A stretch of DNA of 30,000 nt from positions 31,372,394 to 31,402,393 of the forward strand of contig CM022672.1 in the NCBI GenBank assembly GCA_012295275.1, written 5' to 3'. The DNA comes from Chrysomallon squamiferum. Taxonomy: Eukaryota; Mollusca; Gastropoda; Neomphalida; Peltospiridae. Positions 1-11,312 of the stretch are shown piece by piece. A program made the position numbers and the translations under genes. The notes beneath the pieces were generated by a model, which was not told where the DNA came from, ran no database searches, and saw nothing but the letters and a program-made list of their open reading frames with translations. The first letter of the stretch is position 1, and each line of letters begins with the position of its first letter.

Positions 1-17
1 GTTATCTTTATTAACCT

Positions 18-56
<39 letters not shown>

Positions 57-239
57 CCACAAAAATAATAAATAAATAAATAAATAAAGTAGAGTTAATA
101 AATAATAACAAAAAATAAAAAAAAAAAAAAATAATAATAAAAAAAAAGACTTTAGACGAAAATAAATAAACTTTTTGGAAGGCACTATATTGTTGTTGTT
201 TTTGTTATTGACCTTATACGATATTTTGATAATTGTATT
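1..239. repeat. AT-rich low-complexity DNA with (TA)n
   Basis: A (TA)n microsatellite occupies about 21-53. It is followed by (AAAT)n and A-rich simple sequence to about 150. No open frame or exon-like signal was seen. Confidence 0.85.
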
Positions 240-519
240 AATTTGTTTGCTACTACTTCGTTATTATAATGTTAATGTATCAGCGTAATATTGTTAGAAG
301 GATTAGGTTACTCGACTGCGGAATTGTAACAAATCTGGTGGTTATTTCGCAGCACAGACAAAAACCAGTCCAAAGTTCAAAGCTGCGTAATCTCGAATAT
401 TCACGTTTCGCACGAAATAATGATTATGGTGCAAACGAGAAGGGCTGGGTTTTCGATGCGCATTTATTTATGTTTTTAATTATACAAATTTAGATGTGCC
501 GGTTCTGCTGTACGTTGAG
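240..519 (+). promoter_or_regulatory. CpG-richer promoter / first-exon candidate for copy 1
   Basis: This block has many CpG dinucleotides (for example around 272, 314, 320, 348, 386, 393, 405-411, 436 and 455-460), while the surrounding 4 kb has almost none. Such islands often mark unmethylated promoters. A donor-like GAG|GTGAGA at 519/520 could end an untranslated first exon. The 74-residue frame inside (269-493) resembles nothing recognised and is treated as noncoding. Promoter function is inference from composition and position only. Confidence 0.3.
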
Positions 520-1813
520 GTGAGATAGTGCATTATGTATGTAATGCAATATATAGACGAAATAGCAATTTTCATAAAAACTGGAGGTTATATATCTTAA
601 TTTTCATCCGCTTTTTCTGACATTGAAATTACATCTCGTCATCAATGTTTACATTTGAGTGCTATTGTGCACCACATAACAAAACCCAAACAAACTGCAT
701 GAAAAGTCCGAATTTTGGTTATCTGACTGAACAGAAATCATTATAATAATAATTTGGAAGTTACCAGTTTTATTTTATTTAATAATCGATTGACAGAATG
801 ATGAAAATCACTTTATGGAAGATCTGTCTCAGGTTTCAAGCTGCAGTAGTAGATCTGTTCAACCATACTGCTGTCATGAACATGTCACTTATAAATAAAT
901 GCTCATTGATAAAATAAATTATTTCAGTCCATCTGTTTTGATTAGATTAAAAGATGTAAATATATTTCAATACCTTTCAATATATTTCACTATGTACTTG
1001 GTTGTTTTGTTTTGCAGAATTTAACCTGTCTTGACCAGATTACTGAAGATAGATTTGCTGTAATCCAAACTTGTATCTATAACTCACAATATACTTTTTT
1101 AAAGGTTATTATAATATTCTAATTACAAATTGTGACAAATATACTTGCAATATTTCTTCAGAGATATACAAATAAAACAGTATGCAGGTATAATTTTAAG
1201 ATTTCATGATTATATAAAAAATATTTCTCAGTGAATCTATTACATTTCTGCTGTTGAGTAACCTAGTCATTTTAAAAATATTATGTAGATGTATTAAAAT
1301 TAAAATAACACAGTAGCAGTAGTAAAAATAATAAGTTTCTTTTCTTTTTTTTTTTTTTTTTTGATAAAACCTGATATTAAAAATAGTAAGTATAATTTAA
1401 TTTGAGTAATATACATGCTTTTCCAGAATGAATATGAAAAAGTTACAAAATTCTGTATTTGCACACTAGTCTGAAATAGTTATTTTTAAGTGACCTTTCA
1501 TCAGACTCTGTAGTTTGGACAGAGGTACCTGGATGTGATCTGCATCATGGTTATAACTGGAACTGTCTCTGGATGCTTTTCTTTTGCAAGTCAGTAATCA
1601 TAGTACAATTACCACTGGATCTCTTGATGCATTTCCACCATAACAGTGTTTGCGAGTTGCATGTTTACTGAGATAAGTGAACCCCTCATGACAGATTTTG
1701 TTATTGTCGTTATTGTCATGAATAATTTACATATTAAAAGATTGTTTTGGTACCAGAGAAGGTTTTATAATACATAGCGAAGCACATTTTAACCTGGGAT
1801 ATTTTGTGTGCAG

Positions 1814-1903
1814 GTGAATTGAAGCTCTTTTCAGTGGATACTATTTACGACAGAAAGCCTATTTTTACATCTACTGTGATTACCTAAGTTGGCTCCACCC
1901 CAG
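1814..1903 (+). other. possible untranslated 5' exon of copy 1
   Basis: A 90-nt block, less AT-rich than its flanks, is bounded by an acceptor-like TGTGTGCAG and a donor-like CCCCAG|GTATGA. It has no useful open frame, so if real it would be a 5' UTR exon spliced to the leader beginning at 4050. The call rests on splice signals and composition alone, and a chance match is quite possible. Confidence 0.28.
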
Positions 1904-2686
1904 GTATGACAGGAAAGAAACATTCATTAATCTATTATCATATTTACACCTGATCTCTTTTTTTTTTCACTGACATCTGTCTTTAATCTAGCCTAACTTT
2001 CTACAGTAATATAAGGTTCTAAAACCATTCTTAAATTATTATTATTATTATATTTATTTGTTTCCTATATTAAATAATAAATTATCAAATTATCTAACTT
2101 TTTTAATTTTTTTCTACCTTGAAAATTTGAGTTTCTCAACTTTCTTTTTTTTTCTTCCATGAATTGTGATTGTTTTTATTTCCACAATATTCCAAAACAT
2201 TTGCCTTTTCTATAAAATAAAATATATGTAATAAATATTTTATTTCCAGCAGCTGGAATCTTTTAGGGTGTAATGAAATAGAAATAATGCTGTTTGTCAT
2301 TCTTAGTTGTTATAATACTGGTGTCAGCAGTAATCAGATATTTTATTTTATTTGATGTGCACTGATTGCTGTACACAGAAGCACAAGCTAAGGTTTTTAC
2401 TGGGTTCCAAAGTGATTGAAAAGGCAACATTATCTGTCAGGTAAATTTAAATATGCTCCAGTTGGCACACTTTAAAAGCCACAACCTGTAAAGTTTGTAT
2501 GTGTGTATAAAAAAAATTCTTAATTTATAACCAAAGGGAAAGACTCCATGTTTGAATGTTTTAAGCTTACTTGGATTCATGTTTGATATCTTTCACTTTT
2601 GGTTATAAAGATATGAAATGGCTTTTCTTTATTCTTTTCATCTTCATTTCTTTTATTCATTTTCTTTTTTTTTTTATCAAAAATAA

Positions 2687-2690
<4 letters not shown>

Positions 2691-2733
<43 letters not shown>
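2691..2733. repeat. (TAA)n microsatellite
   Basis: About 14 uninterrupted TAA/ATA units in upstream DNA. Confidence 0.9.
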
Positions 2734-2737
<4 letters not shown>

Positions 2738-3549
2738 AAGAAAATAGATAGTGTAAACAGTAAAACTACCTCACCTGTGAAAATAAATGGGAAATATCGA
2801 AACATTGTTTTTCTTCACAGTGGTCTTGTAATTTCAGAAGAGTGTTCTGTTTTTATTGGTGATGCTAGAAAAATGCTTGTAAATGCATGAGTAATAAACA
2901 GGTTAATCAGTTTTGTACAAATTAATTACAAATAAGAGTAAAGTCAAAACATTAACAAACAAAATTAAACTGTGGATGAAAATGGTTTTGTGTGGAAAAG
3001 CATTAAAATAATTTTGAAAGTCCTAATAGAATATACTTGATTAGTATGTTAAATAAAAAACTACTACTTGGTTTTGGAGTTGTATTATTAATCATTTTAT
3101 GCTCTACTAATTACAGAAACCAAATGGATCTCATTCATAATAAAATATTTCAACTTCTTATTATTGTTGTAAAATATGACGTATCTTTGAAATTTAACAA
3201 AATGATGATAAAATAAGAAACAGATATTGTATTTCTATTGATTAATGTTCAGTAGGAACATAAATGTATTATCGTAATGGACATACAGCATGCAGTTTTT
3301 CACTGTAGTGTTTCACTGAACTTAAGATTAACAAAACAAATATATAAATCAACATGGTAATCTCATAGCATTGAATGCTTGTCACAACATGTCAGAGATT
3401 AGGTATATCAGAGACAAAACTATCCTTTTTCAATTAATATTCTTTTTAATCTGACTTGTGCCTGTTTTTACAGTGTTTGCAGATATTGTGATTGGTTTTA
3501 TAGCAGTATACAGACTTTGGCTTTTCTGTTTTGTTTATACTGGACAATA

Positions 3550-3682
3550 AAAACTACCAGAATATTATTATTAAAATACTTTATTGTATATTAAAAACTA
3601 TCAGAATATTGTTATTAAAATACTTTATTGTATATTAAAAACTATCAGAATATTGTTATTAAAATACTTTATTGTATATTAA
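3550..3682. repeat. 44-bp tandem repeat, three copies
   Basis: A 44-bp unit carrying the cores ACTATCAGAATATTGTTATT and ACTTTATTGTATATT is repeated three times with very few differences. The near identity suggests a recent expansion. Its sequence is unrelated to the other 44-bp array in intron 4. Confidence 0.9.
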
Positions 3683-3718
3683 CATACTTAAGAACAATCA
3701 AAACATTTGCAATAAAAT

Positions 3719-3743
3719 AGTTATATATATATATATATATATA
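3719..3743. repeat. (TA)n microsatellite
   Basis: About 11 TA units upstream of copy 1. Confidence 0.85.
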
Positions 3744-4049
3744 ATTTCATATGAAATGCTGAACTTGTACCACTATAATACTTTTAAAATAGTTATTATA
3801 TTATATTTTTTTTTCAATATTAACAATTTTATTACAAGTGTAAAATGATCTTAAGAAGTTAAATGCTAACTTATCACATGCTATATAATGAATACTTTGT
3901 TTAAAACAGTCTCATTATTTATTTTTGGGGGGGATTCACAATTTTTCACAAGGATAAAATTAATATCTGAAATTCTGAACACTCACTAGCTTTATAATGT
4001 ATCTACTTTTGTTTAAAAATATTTGTTATTATTTTATTTTATTTTCTAG

Positions 4050-4130
4050 ATTCGCAAAAGTTCACAAGGATAAAATGAAGAAGAACTGAAAGGATTGTTA
4101 CTACCACTGCTACCTCGTCACATAAACAGA
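4050..4130 (+). other. GPCPD1: 5' leader of copy 1 start exon
   Basis: An acceptor-like TTTTCTAG ends at 4049, so the exon carrying the start codon probably begins at 4050. The leader contains a minimal upstream ORF, ATG AAG AAG AAC TGA, at 4075-4089. A TTG-initiated extension of the main frame from 4095 exists but is not needed. The ATG at 4131 is the first ATG in frame with the conserved CBM20 sequence. Confidence 0.5.
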
Positions 4131-4276
4131 ATGGTTCTTCCCTACAGTATCACTTTTAGTGTGAGTGCCTCTGCACAGTGCAACGATGTAGTCTGTGTGG
4201 TTGGTAGCTGTTCTGAGCTAGGAGACTGGGACCATGAGAGAGCAGTGTTGTTGGAAAAACAGTCGGCCGGTGATAG
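4131..4276 (+). CDS. GPCPD1: copy 1 coding exon 1 (CBM20 start)
   Basis: Encodes residues 1-48 plus two bases. It contains VCVVGSCSELGDW, the hallmark first strand-turn of CBM20, where the tryptophan normally stacks on glucan. The donor is GATAG|GTGAGA. The same block recurs in copy 2 as VVGSCSELGNW, which confirms the frame and start region. Confidence 0.92.
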
Positions 4277-4636
4277 GTGAGACATTTTTAAAAATATAAA
4301 CGGGGGGGGAAATGCTACAGATATGAAGTAAACATTTTTCTAAATTTTAATATTATATTTGGTAAATACAGTTATTATTTTATTATTAATGTTTTTGTTA
4401 TTATTGTTAGTAGTAGTGGTGTATCACAATAGGTTAACAGTTGTCGTTAATTTGGTTAAATCATTGATTTCATTGAAGTGTATTTTCATGAAAACAAGGA
4501 ATATATATATATTAGTGTGAAAGCACTGATGTTATTGAATTCCTTGTTCTTATATATATATATAAAACAGTATTTCCCAGTAATAAAATTACTGTCTTTT
4601 TCTGTATGCTAAATAAACTTTGCACTGTAGTCTGTG

Positions 4637-4676
<40 letters not shown>

Positions 4677-4744
4677 AGCAATATATATGTTTTTATGCAA
4701 TAGTTCAAAATTATTCTAGTAACATTAATATACTCCTTATTTTT

Positions 4745-4780
<36 letters not shown>

Positions 4781-5644
4781 TTGAAATGTTAATGAATTCA
4801 AATTGAGTCATCTGTTTCTTTTCAGCAACATTTGGTCTGAAACTGTGAATGTCAGCCATTTTGGATGCATTGAATACCGCTTCTTCATAGGCCGATTCTT
4901 AGACTGCGATGCGGACGAGAAGAAATTCAAACTGACCGTTGTCCAGTGGGAGACTCACACCAACCCACGCTCTTTCATATTAAATGGTTTGTGTTTTATT
5001 TCTTTTTAATCACGTTTGTTCTTATTACTGATGACAGTGTTGCAAATACACTTCTGTTAATAATTTAATTTTATTTGGAAAGTTCAGGGTGTTTTTTTGT
5101 TATTATTTTTTTTTAAATATTATTCCCTAGGGAAATCGGACCTGGTGTAATTTTGTGTTTTGTATTATTTTAATTTATTTTTTAATTTTTTAATTTTTTG
5201 TTGGGGTGGGGGCAGCATTGCAGGGGTTTACATTATTTTTATTCTAAAATCCAAAAATCTAAATAAATTTTTTTTTAAATTAATTTTTAATAATTTTTAT
5301 TAAGATAAATTTTATTTTTTTATTTTAGAATCCATAATTTTACCACTTGCTGAATTCGGGATATGTGGTAAGTAAACAGTTTATTGGCTCTTTTTTTTTA
5401 AACTTTTTTTTAAAGTAAGTTTAACTCTTTTCTTGCAGGAATACATTTATCAAACTGTGACGCTGTTAAAATTCAGTGTATCTTCTTTTTTTTCAGCTAT
5501 AACAAGTTTTATTTTTATGTTTCTATGATGTTTTTTTTTTTTTTTAATTTTCCCAGAGCTTTCAAATTGGTTTTAAAAGAAAAGTTAAATATAATCAACA
5601 GATTCCTATCGTTTTCTTTTTAAGTGAATGTTTTTGGAGACTAT

Positions 5645-5679
<35 letters not shown>

Positions 5680-7218
5680 ATTATTTTGTTTTTTTTTTTT
5701 TTTTGTGATGATAATTAGTATTATTCTGTTGTTCCCTTAATTTGAAAGCTCTGAACAATTACATAGGATCACATTTTGCATATTAGATAAATCAAGGTGC
5801 AGAATTAATGATTACAGAATACATTGGAGTGGGCTTTAACACAGCTTGGTGAATCCATAGTCTGCCATTTGATCTAATCTTACTGCTGCTTTGTTTTTTT
5901 TTATATGTATGGGAAGGCGCACCAAAATAAATCACTTGCTGCTAATTAGTAAGAGTAATATTTTATTACAGACAATAACTTTGATAACGTAACTGATTTG
6001 TGCTGAAAAGTGATAAGAATAATACAGAATAAATGTGTCCTGTTTTATTTTAGGTAGAAATCGTGGATTTAAAAACAATGAATTAAAACATGAGAGTTAC
6101 TCAAATAATCCATAAGTGTGTATTGTAGATTCTGCTTAAAGTACAGTGTAACAGTTACCACTCCTGTAAATTTAAAAGAAGTATGTGTGTGTTTGTTAAA
6201 TGTGACATGCATTTTGTATTCACTTTTCACAAAAAAAACATTTAATTAAGTAGTTTGTAACTTAGAAGAGATATCATTATTACTATTATTATTTTTTTTA
6301 ATAAAAATGGAAAAATACAAAAATGTACTATAGCGTTAATTTCATGAAAATATATACATATAAATGATACAAGTTTTGGATAATTCCATATAGTTGCATC
6401 TGAAATATCTTTTAGGCATTAAATAAGCCTTATAATTCAGAAAATATATTTTTAAAAATAAATTTCATTTTCTGTTTTTTTTTTCCTATTTAATTTATAT
6501 TTAATACATGTTTTGTTAGGAGTATTAATATGAAACAAGAAAAAAATTGCTGTTTAAAATGAAGTAAAGATTGCAAATAAAAATATGGATTTAGACTTTG
6601 CAAATTACTAAAACTTACTAAACAGTCAATAGCTGTAGCTAAAAACAGAACATACTGTTCTGGTTTGAAGTACTAATAAGTATAATTTTTATACAGACCA
6701 TAATAATCTATGTTTGAAAATATCTATGATTTATAACACATTTTATCACCATGGAATATTTCAAACTTTGCTGAGTATTTACTCCTATGCGATATATTAC
6801 CAGCAGTTCTTACTGTAGTTTTTTTCGTTTTTTTTTTTATATATACCTACAATCCCTGCTTCTTAGTACTAATTTTATTACTTACTCTTTACTTCCAATA
6901 GCATGTTTTTCTTCTGGTTAAAGTTAGTACTAATGCATAGTACCTATGCACAGTAATCAGGAATAATTGTGTTTATCTGTAAGTACTAATTTATATATTT
7001 TTAAACTGCATGGAAATATAACCTGGGTCAAAGTTCAGATTACTTTTTTCTTCTTATTTTTATTTTTATTTTTATTTTTATTTTTGTCAACTTGCTTAAT
7101 GCTTTGTAAGAATAGAATATTGTGTTTATTAAAACTGCTACCATCCCATAATTATTTTTTATTTATTTGAAAGCTGAAATATTCAAAAGATAATAATGAC
7201 ATGAATATTTTTTTTTGA

Positions 7219-7251
<33 letters not shown>

Positions 7252-7479
7252 GTTTTTGTTTTGTTTTTTAAAGTAAAGTTTGAAATGAGCCTTTAGAACT
7301 ATAAATAAAATTTACTGTTTGATTGATGTGACAGGGTGAATTTTGTGACATATATATATTGTGTACAGTGATAATTGTATGAAATATAATTTTGATCTCT
7401 TGTGAACCATGTTTTCTTTCTTTTCTGTTTTTCTTTGAAGGATCGGACACAGGTATTTTGTGTAGATACATCCAACTCC

Positions 7480-7511
<32 letters not shown>

Positions 7512-7512
7512 T

Positions 7513-7569
<57 letters not shown>

Positions 7570-8239
7570 ACCTGCTGATGACAGTGTTTTTTCAGCTAGT
7601 CTTCTCAACTCCTCTGATATTGTCTTTGCATATCCAGCCACAAGGTTCACTTTGAGAAATGATGCCATTTTACCCATTTATTTAATCAGTAGGTTTTAAT
7701 TTCAATTTCAGATTGATTAACATCCTGGAGGCTTTACCCACAGGAAACTTCCAGGAGGTGCTCTTCTGTCACGCCTTTGAAGCAGATGGCCATTTATGGG
7801 ATGTCCACCAAATTAGCTTGTTCAGCTTTTAATCAAAACTCATTTACAGATTTGAAATTATCTTACTGTGCAGAGTTCTGTATGCTCAAGCCAATGCTTT
7901 ATAATTAGTTTTTGGCAATGGCTTAGAGTGCAAGACCTGTATAATTATTTTCAGCCATTGTCAAGTTGGGTAGCTTGACTTTACATGTAAGTTAGACTTC
8001 TTCTATCATTATATATAATAATAAAAAAATCCAAAAAAAAAGAAAAAAAAAAATCCTCTGAAAATGAAATGCATTGTAAAATAAATATATATGCAAACGA
8101 TAAATAAATAAATAAATAAAAAAATGAAAAAAAAATGAAAAAAAAAAAAAAAAACAATACCTAAGAATTGAGGAAATGTAATGAATCTGTAAAAAAAAAA
8201 AAAAAAAATTAAATATTACTCAATAAATTTCCTCTTTTT

Positions 8240-8273
<34 letters not shown>

Positions 8274-11200
8274 ATATCTTCTGTTTCTGGCATGTGAATT
8301 GTTGAATTTCATATTTACATTTTCAGAATATGCACCTGTTTTCATTTGTGAAAGTGAAGGTGAAAATTCGCATGCCAGATGCGCAGTTTCATGTTGTATA
8401 TTTATCTTAATTTTATTTTCTTATTTATATATATATATATAATATTATATATATTATTTTTTATTTATTTTTAAATGATCATTATCAGTATAATTATAAT
8501 TTTTAAATTTTGAAAGATCATTTATAAATCAGACATTGCCACGTTTGTACATGATGAAATAACTGTATGCTCACTCCAACTTACATGTGTCAGGTTTGTT
8601 TGGCACTAGACTACACTGAACCACGAACCTCGTCAAATTATTGTACAAATGTCTGCCAGGCTGACGTAGGACTGGATGGTCTAAGATCATCTTAATGGCG
8701 TGTTCCATTTTACTTTGCATTAGACTCTTGTCCTGCTCAGTTCAGTGGTTAATAATACTTTTTTTTTAAATTTCTGTTTTAGATGGTATCAAGAGTGTCA
8801 CCAATGGTTGGCTTACAGGCCAGACAAACATGCAGCTGCGTATCCACGGAAACCCAATAAAGATGTGGAAGAACAGATACCATGGGCAGATGTATCGCAT
8901 CAAATGTGTGCCAATGGACTACCGACCTCATTCTGTGAGTTATTCCTTTTCTGAATGCTTGAATTTGTGAGTGTTGCATGTTTTAATCTACAGCCATGTT
9001 CTGAAACAAATTAAGTTTAAATGTGTGTATGTTAAACCTCGGCGATTGGTCTGTGTGACCAGTTATTTATTGATTAGTGCTTATTGAGGTGCCAGTTACT
9101 AGAACATTCACAAAAGAGGGGATTTTAATGGCATACATTAAAATGTAAAATGTACAGATATGACCAGTTATTTAGATTGATTAGTGCAAGTATTTCTGGT
9201 TACTAGCAGTTACCAAGCCAATTTTTTGCGTTCAGCTTCAAAAACCGCCACTATTTTAATTTTCACCTCGTGTACATTGCAGGGCCTTTGACTGTGACGA
9301 TGATACAGAGAAGGATGTTCACTGTTAACGCAAGAACAACCGGGTTTGTCCCAGAGCCATTGGACTGTATTTGTCCTTATTAATAACATTAGTATAAGAA
9401 TAGGTTTACTGTATTTGTTTTTCTTAATAATAACGTTAGTATAAGAATAGGTTTACTGTATTTGTTTTTCTTAATAACATCAGGATAATAATAGGTTTAC
9501 TGTATTTGTCCTTCTTAATAACATTAGTATAAGAACAGGATTTTACTGTATTTGTTTTTCTTAATAACATTAGGATAATAATAGTTTTACTGTATTTGTC
9601 CTTCTTAATAACATCAGGATAACAATAGGTTTACTGTATTTGTCCTTCTTAATAACATTAGTATAAGAACAGGATTTTACTGTATTTGTTTTTCTTAATA
9701 ACATTAGTATAATAATAGTTTTACTGTATTTATCCTTCTTAATAACATTAGGATAATAATAGTTTTACTGTATTTGTCCTTCTTAATAACATTAGGATAA
9801 TAATAGTTTTACTGTATTTGTCCTTCTTAATAACAATAGGATAACAATAGGTTTACTGTATTTGTCCTTCTTAATAACATTAGGATAATAATAGGTTTAC
9901 TGTATTTGTCCTTCTTAATAACATCAGGATAATAATAGTTTTACTGTATTTGTCCTTCTTAATAACATTAGGATAATAATAGTTTTACTGTATTTGTCCT
10001 TCTTAATAACATCAGGATAACTATAGGTTTACTGTATTTGTTCTTCTTAATAACATTAGGATAATAATATGTTTACTGTATTTGTTTTTCTCAATAACAT
10101 TAGGATAACAATAGGTTTACTGTATTTGTTCTTCTTAATAACATTAGGATAATAATAGGTTTACTGTATTTGTTCTTCTTAATTAGATTAAGGTAACAAT
10201 AGGTTTACCATATTTGTTTGTTATAATCTGATTTGTTATTTCATTGTAGTTATAGATGACATTTTACTGTTTAAGGTTCTGAATACAGCCGATTCTGTGC
10301 CCAGGGTCCAGGAATCATACGGGAATGTTTTCAATGCTGGTGATTATTTAGTGTTCAATGTGCAGTCTTTTCATCCAGAATATCTAGTGAGTTTGTCATT
10401 TCTCTCTTCATAGACACTTTGATATTGTTTTTATGTAGCGAAAAAGATTCTCTGTTTCTTTTACTGTGCAAATAAACTTAAAGGGTATAACACATTGTAT
10501 TTTTTATTTCATTAATGAACAGAAAATAATATTTACGATTTTATCAAATAAAAGAAAATGAGCAAAATGACTGGAAAATATAGGAATTGTGTCTGAAACA
10601 AATTTGTTATAAAACTGTAACCAGTAATTCTTGTAATGAGTTTATAATGAACGCTAAGAAATACTCTGGTAAAAAAAAATGATGTTCCTCAGATATAAAA
10701 ATAATAACAAAAGTATAATGGTTGAACATTTAGCTAATTATGACTTTCCAGGGATTTCAGTTGGAGTTCTATGTACATGACTCCCCCAGCCCCAGTGACA
10801 TGGTGCCCAAGTACATAGGCTTCGCTCACATTCTGCCAATGAGGACAAAGACATCACTGATGCTGGGCCTGAGGGTACCTATAATGGGTCTGAAACATAA
10901 ACCTATTGGAGAAATTAGTGGTAAGAAGTAACCCTGGGCATTTAATTCAGAACGAAATAGCTGTGCATTCACATTTACAATATTACAGTCAAGTGTGTGT
11001 GTGTGTGTGAATGAATTTGTTTGTGTTTGTGTGTGTCTGTGTGAATGAATTTGTTTTTTTATATATTGCAGATTTTGTATCACATTTTGGATGTTCCATT
11101 AAGTTTGCTAATTTTCATTAATTTCAGGTTGTTGTTTTTTTAGTGTTTTTTTATTAACAAACATTGGAGATTATCTTTGATTTCAAATAAATGTTAATTA

Positions 11201-11277
11201 ATTTTTTATAAAATAAAATCCTTCAGTGTTAGTTATTCAAGCAAAACCAGTTTGACAATAATTATTACTGGTTTCAG

Positions 11278-11312
<35 letters not shown>

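Larger units (their letters stand above)
520..4049. other. upstream noncoding region of copy 1
   Basis: This is AT-rich DNA without a convincing coding exon. It contains a possible untranslated exon (1814-1903), a (TAA)n tract, a three-copy 44-bp tandem repeat and several T or A tracts. A roughly 27-nt near-duplicate of the start of the first coding exon's leader also occurs here: TTCACAAGGATAAAAT at about 3945-3960 recurs at 4061-4076. The rest holds nothing recognised. If the transcription start lies near 240-520, this stretch is mostly 5' UTR intron. Confidence 0.6.
5368..8782 (+). other. copy 1 intron 3 (3.4 kb)
   Basis: The largest copy 1 intron. It holds a T tract (5647-5678), (TA)n (7225-7251), a (TTA)n-T tract (7480-7565) and A-rich tracts (8020-8210). 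It also has two GC-richer islands: the exon-like block 7712-7832 and an unexplained CpG-containing block at about 8590-8750. Exons 3 and 4 join perfectly without anything between them. Confidence 0.8.
8935..10275 (+). other. copy 1 intron 4
   Basis: Holds a diverged direct repeat (9055-9080 and 9160-9187), a GC-richer block at 9282-9360 that may be a decayed exon, and a 44-bp minisatellite filling most of the rest. Exons 4 and 5 join in phase 0. Copy 2 has an additional 51-nt exon at this position. Confidence 0.85.

Noticed and set aside
4095-4130. TTG-initiated extension of copy 1
   Set aside because: A conventional ATG at 4131 directly precedes the conserved CBM20 sequence, and the added 12 residues have no support.
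4512-4801. Minus-strand open frames rich in tyrosine and isoleucine
   Set aside because: They are translated (TA)n microsatellites.
7440-7451. A 12-nt micro-exon (GATCGGACACAG) between exons 3 and 4 of copy 1
   Set aside because: It has an acceptor-like CTTTGAAG, a donor-like GTATTT and the right phase, but the protein aligns with copy 2 and with vertebrate GPCPD1 at equal length without it.
8779-8979. 66-codon minus-strand open frame opposite exon 4
   Set aside because: It is antisense shadow of a conserved coding exon.
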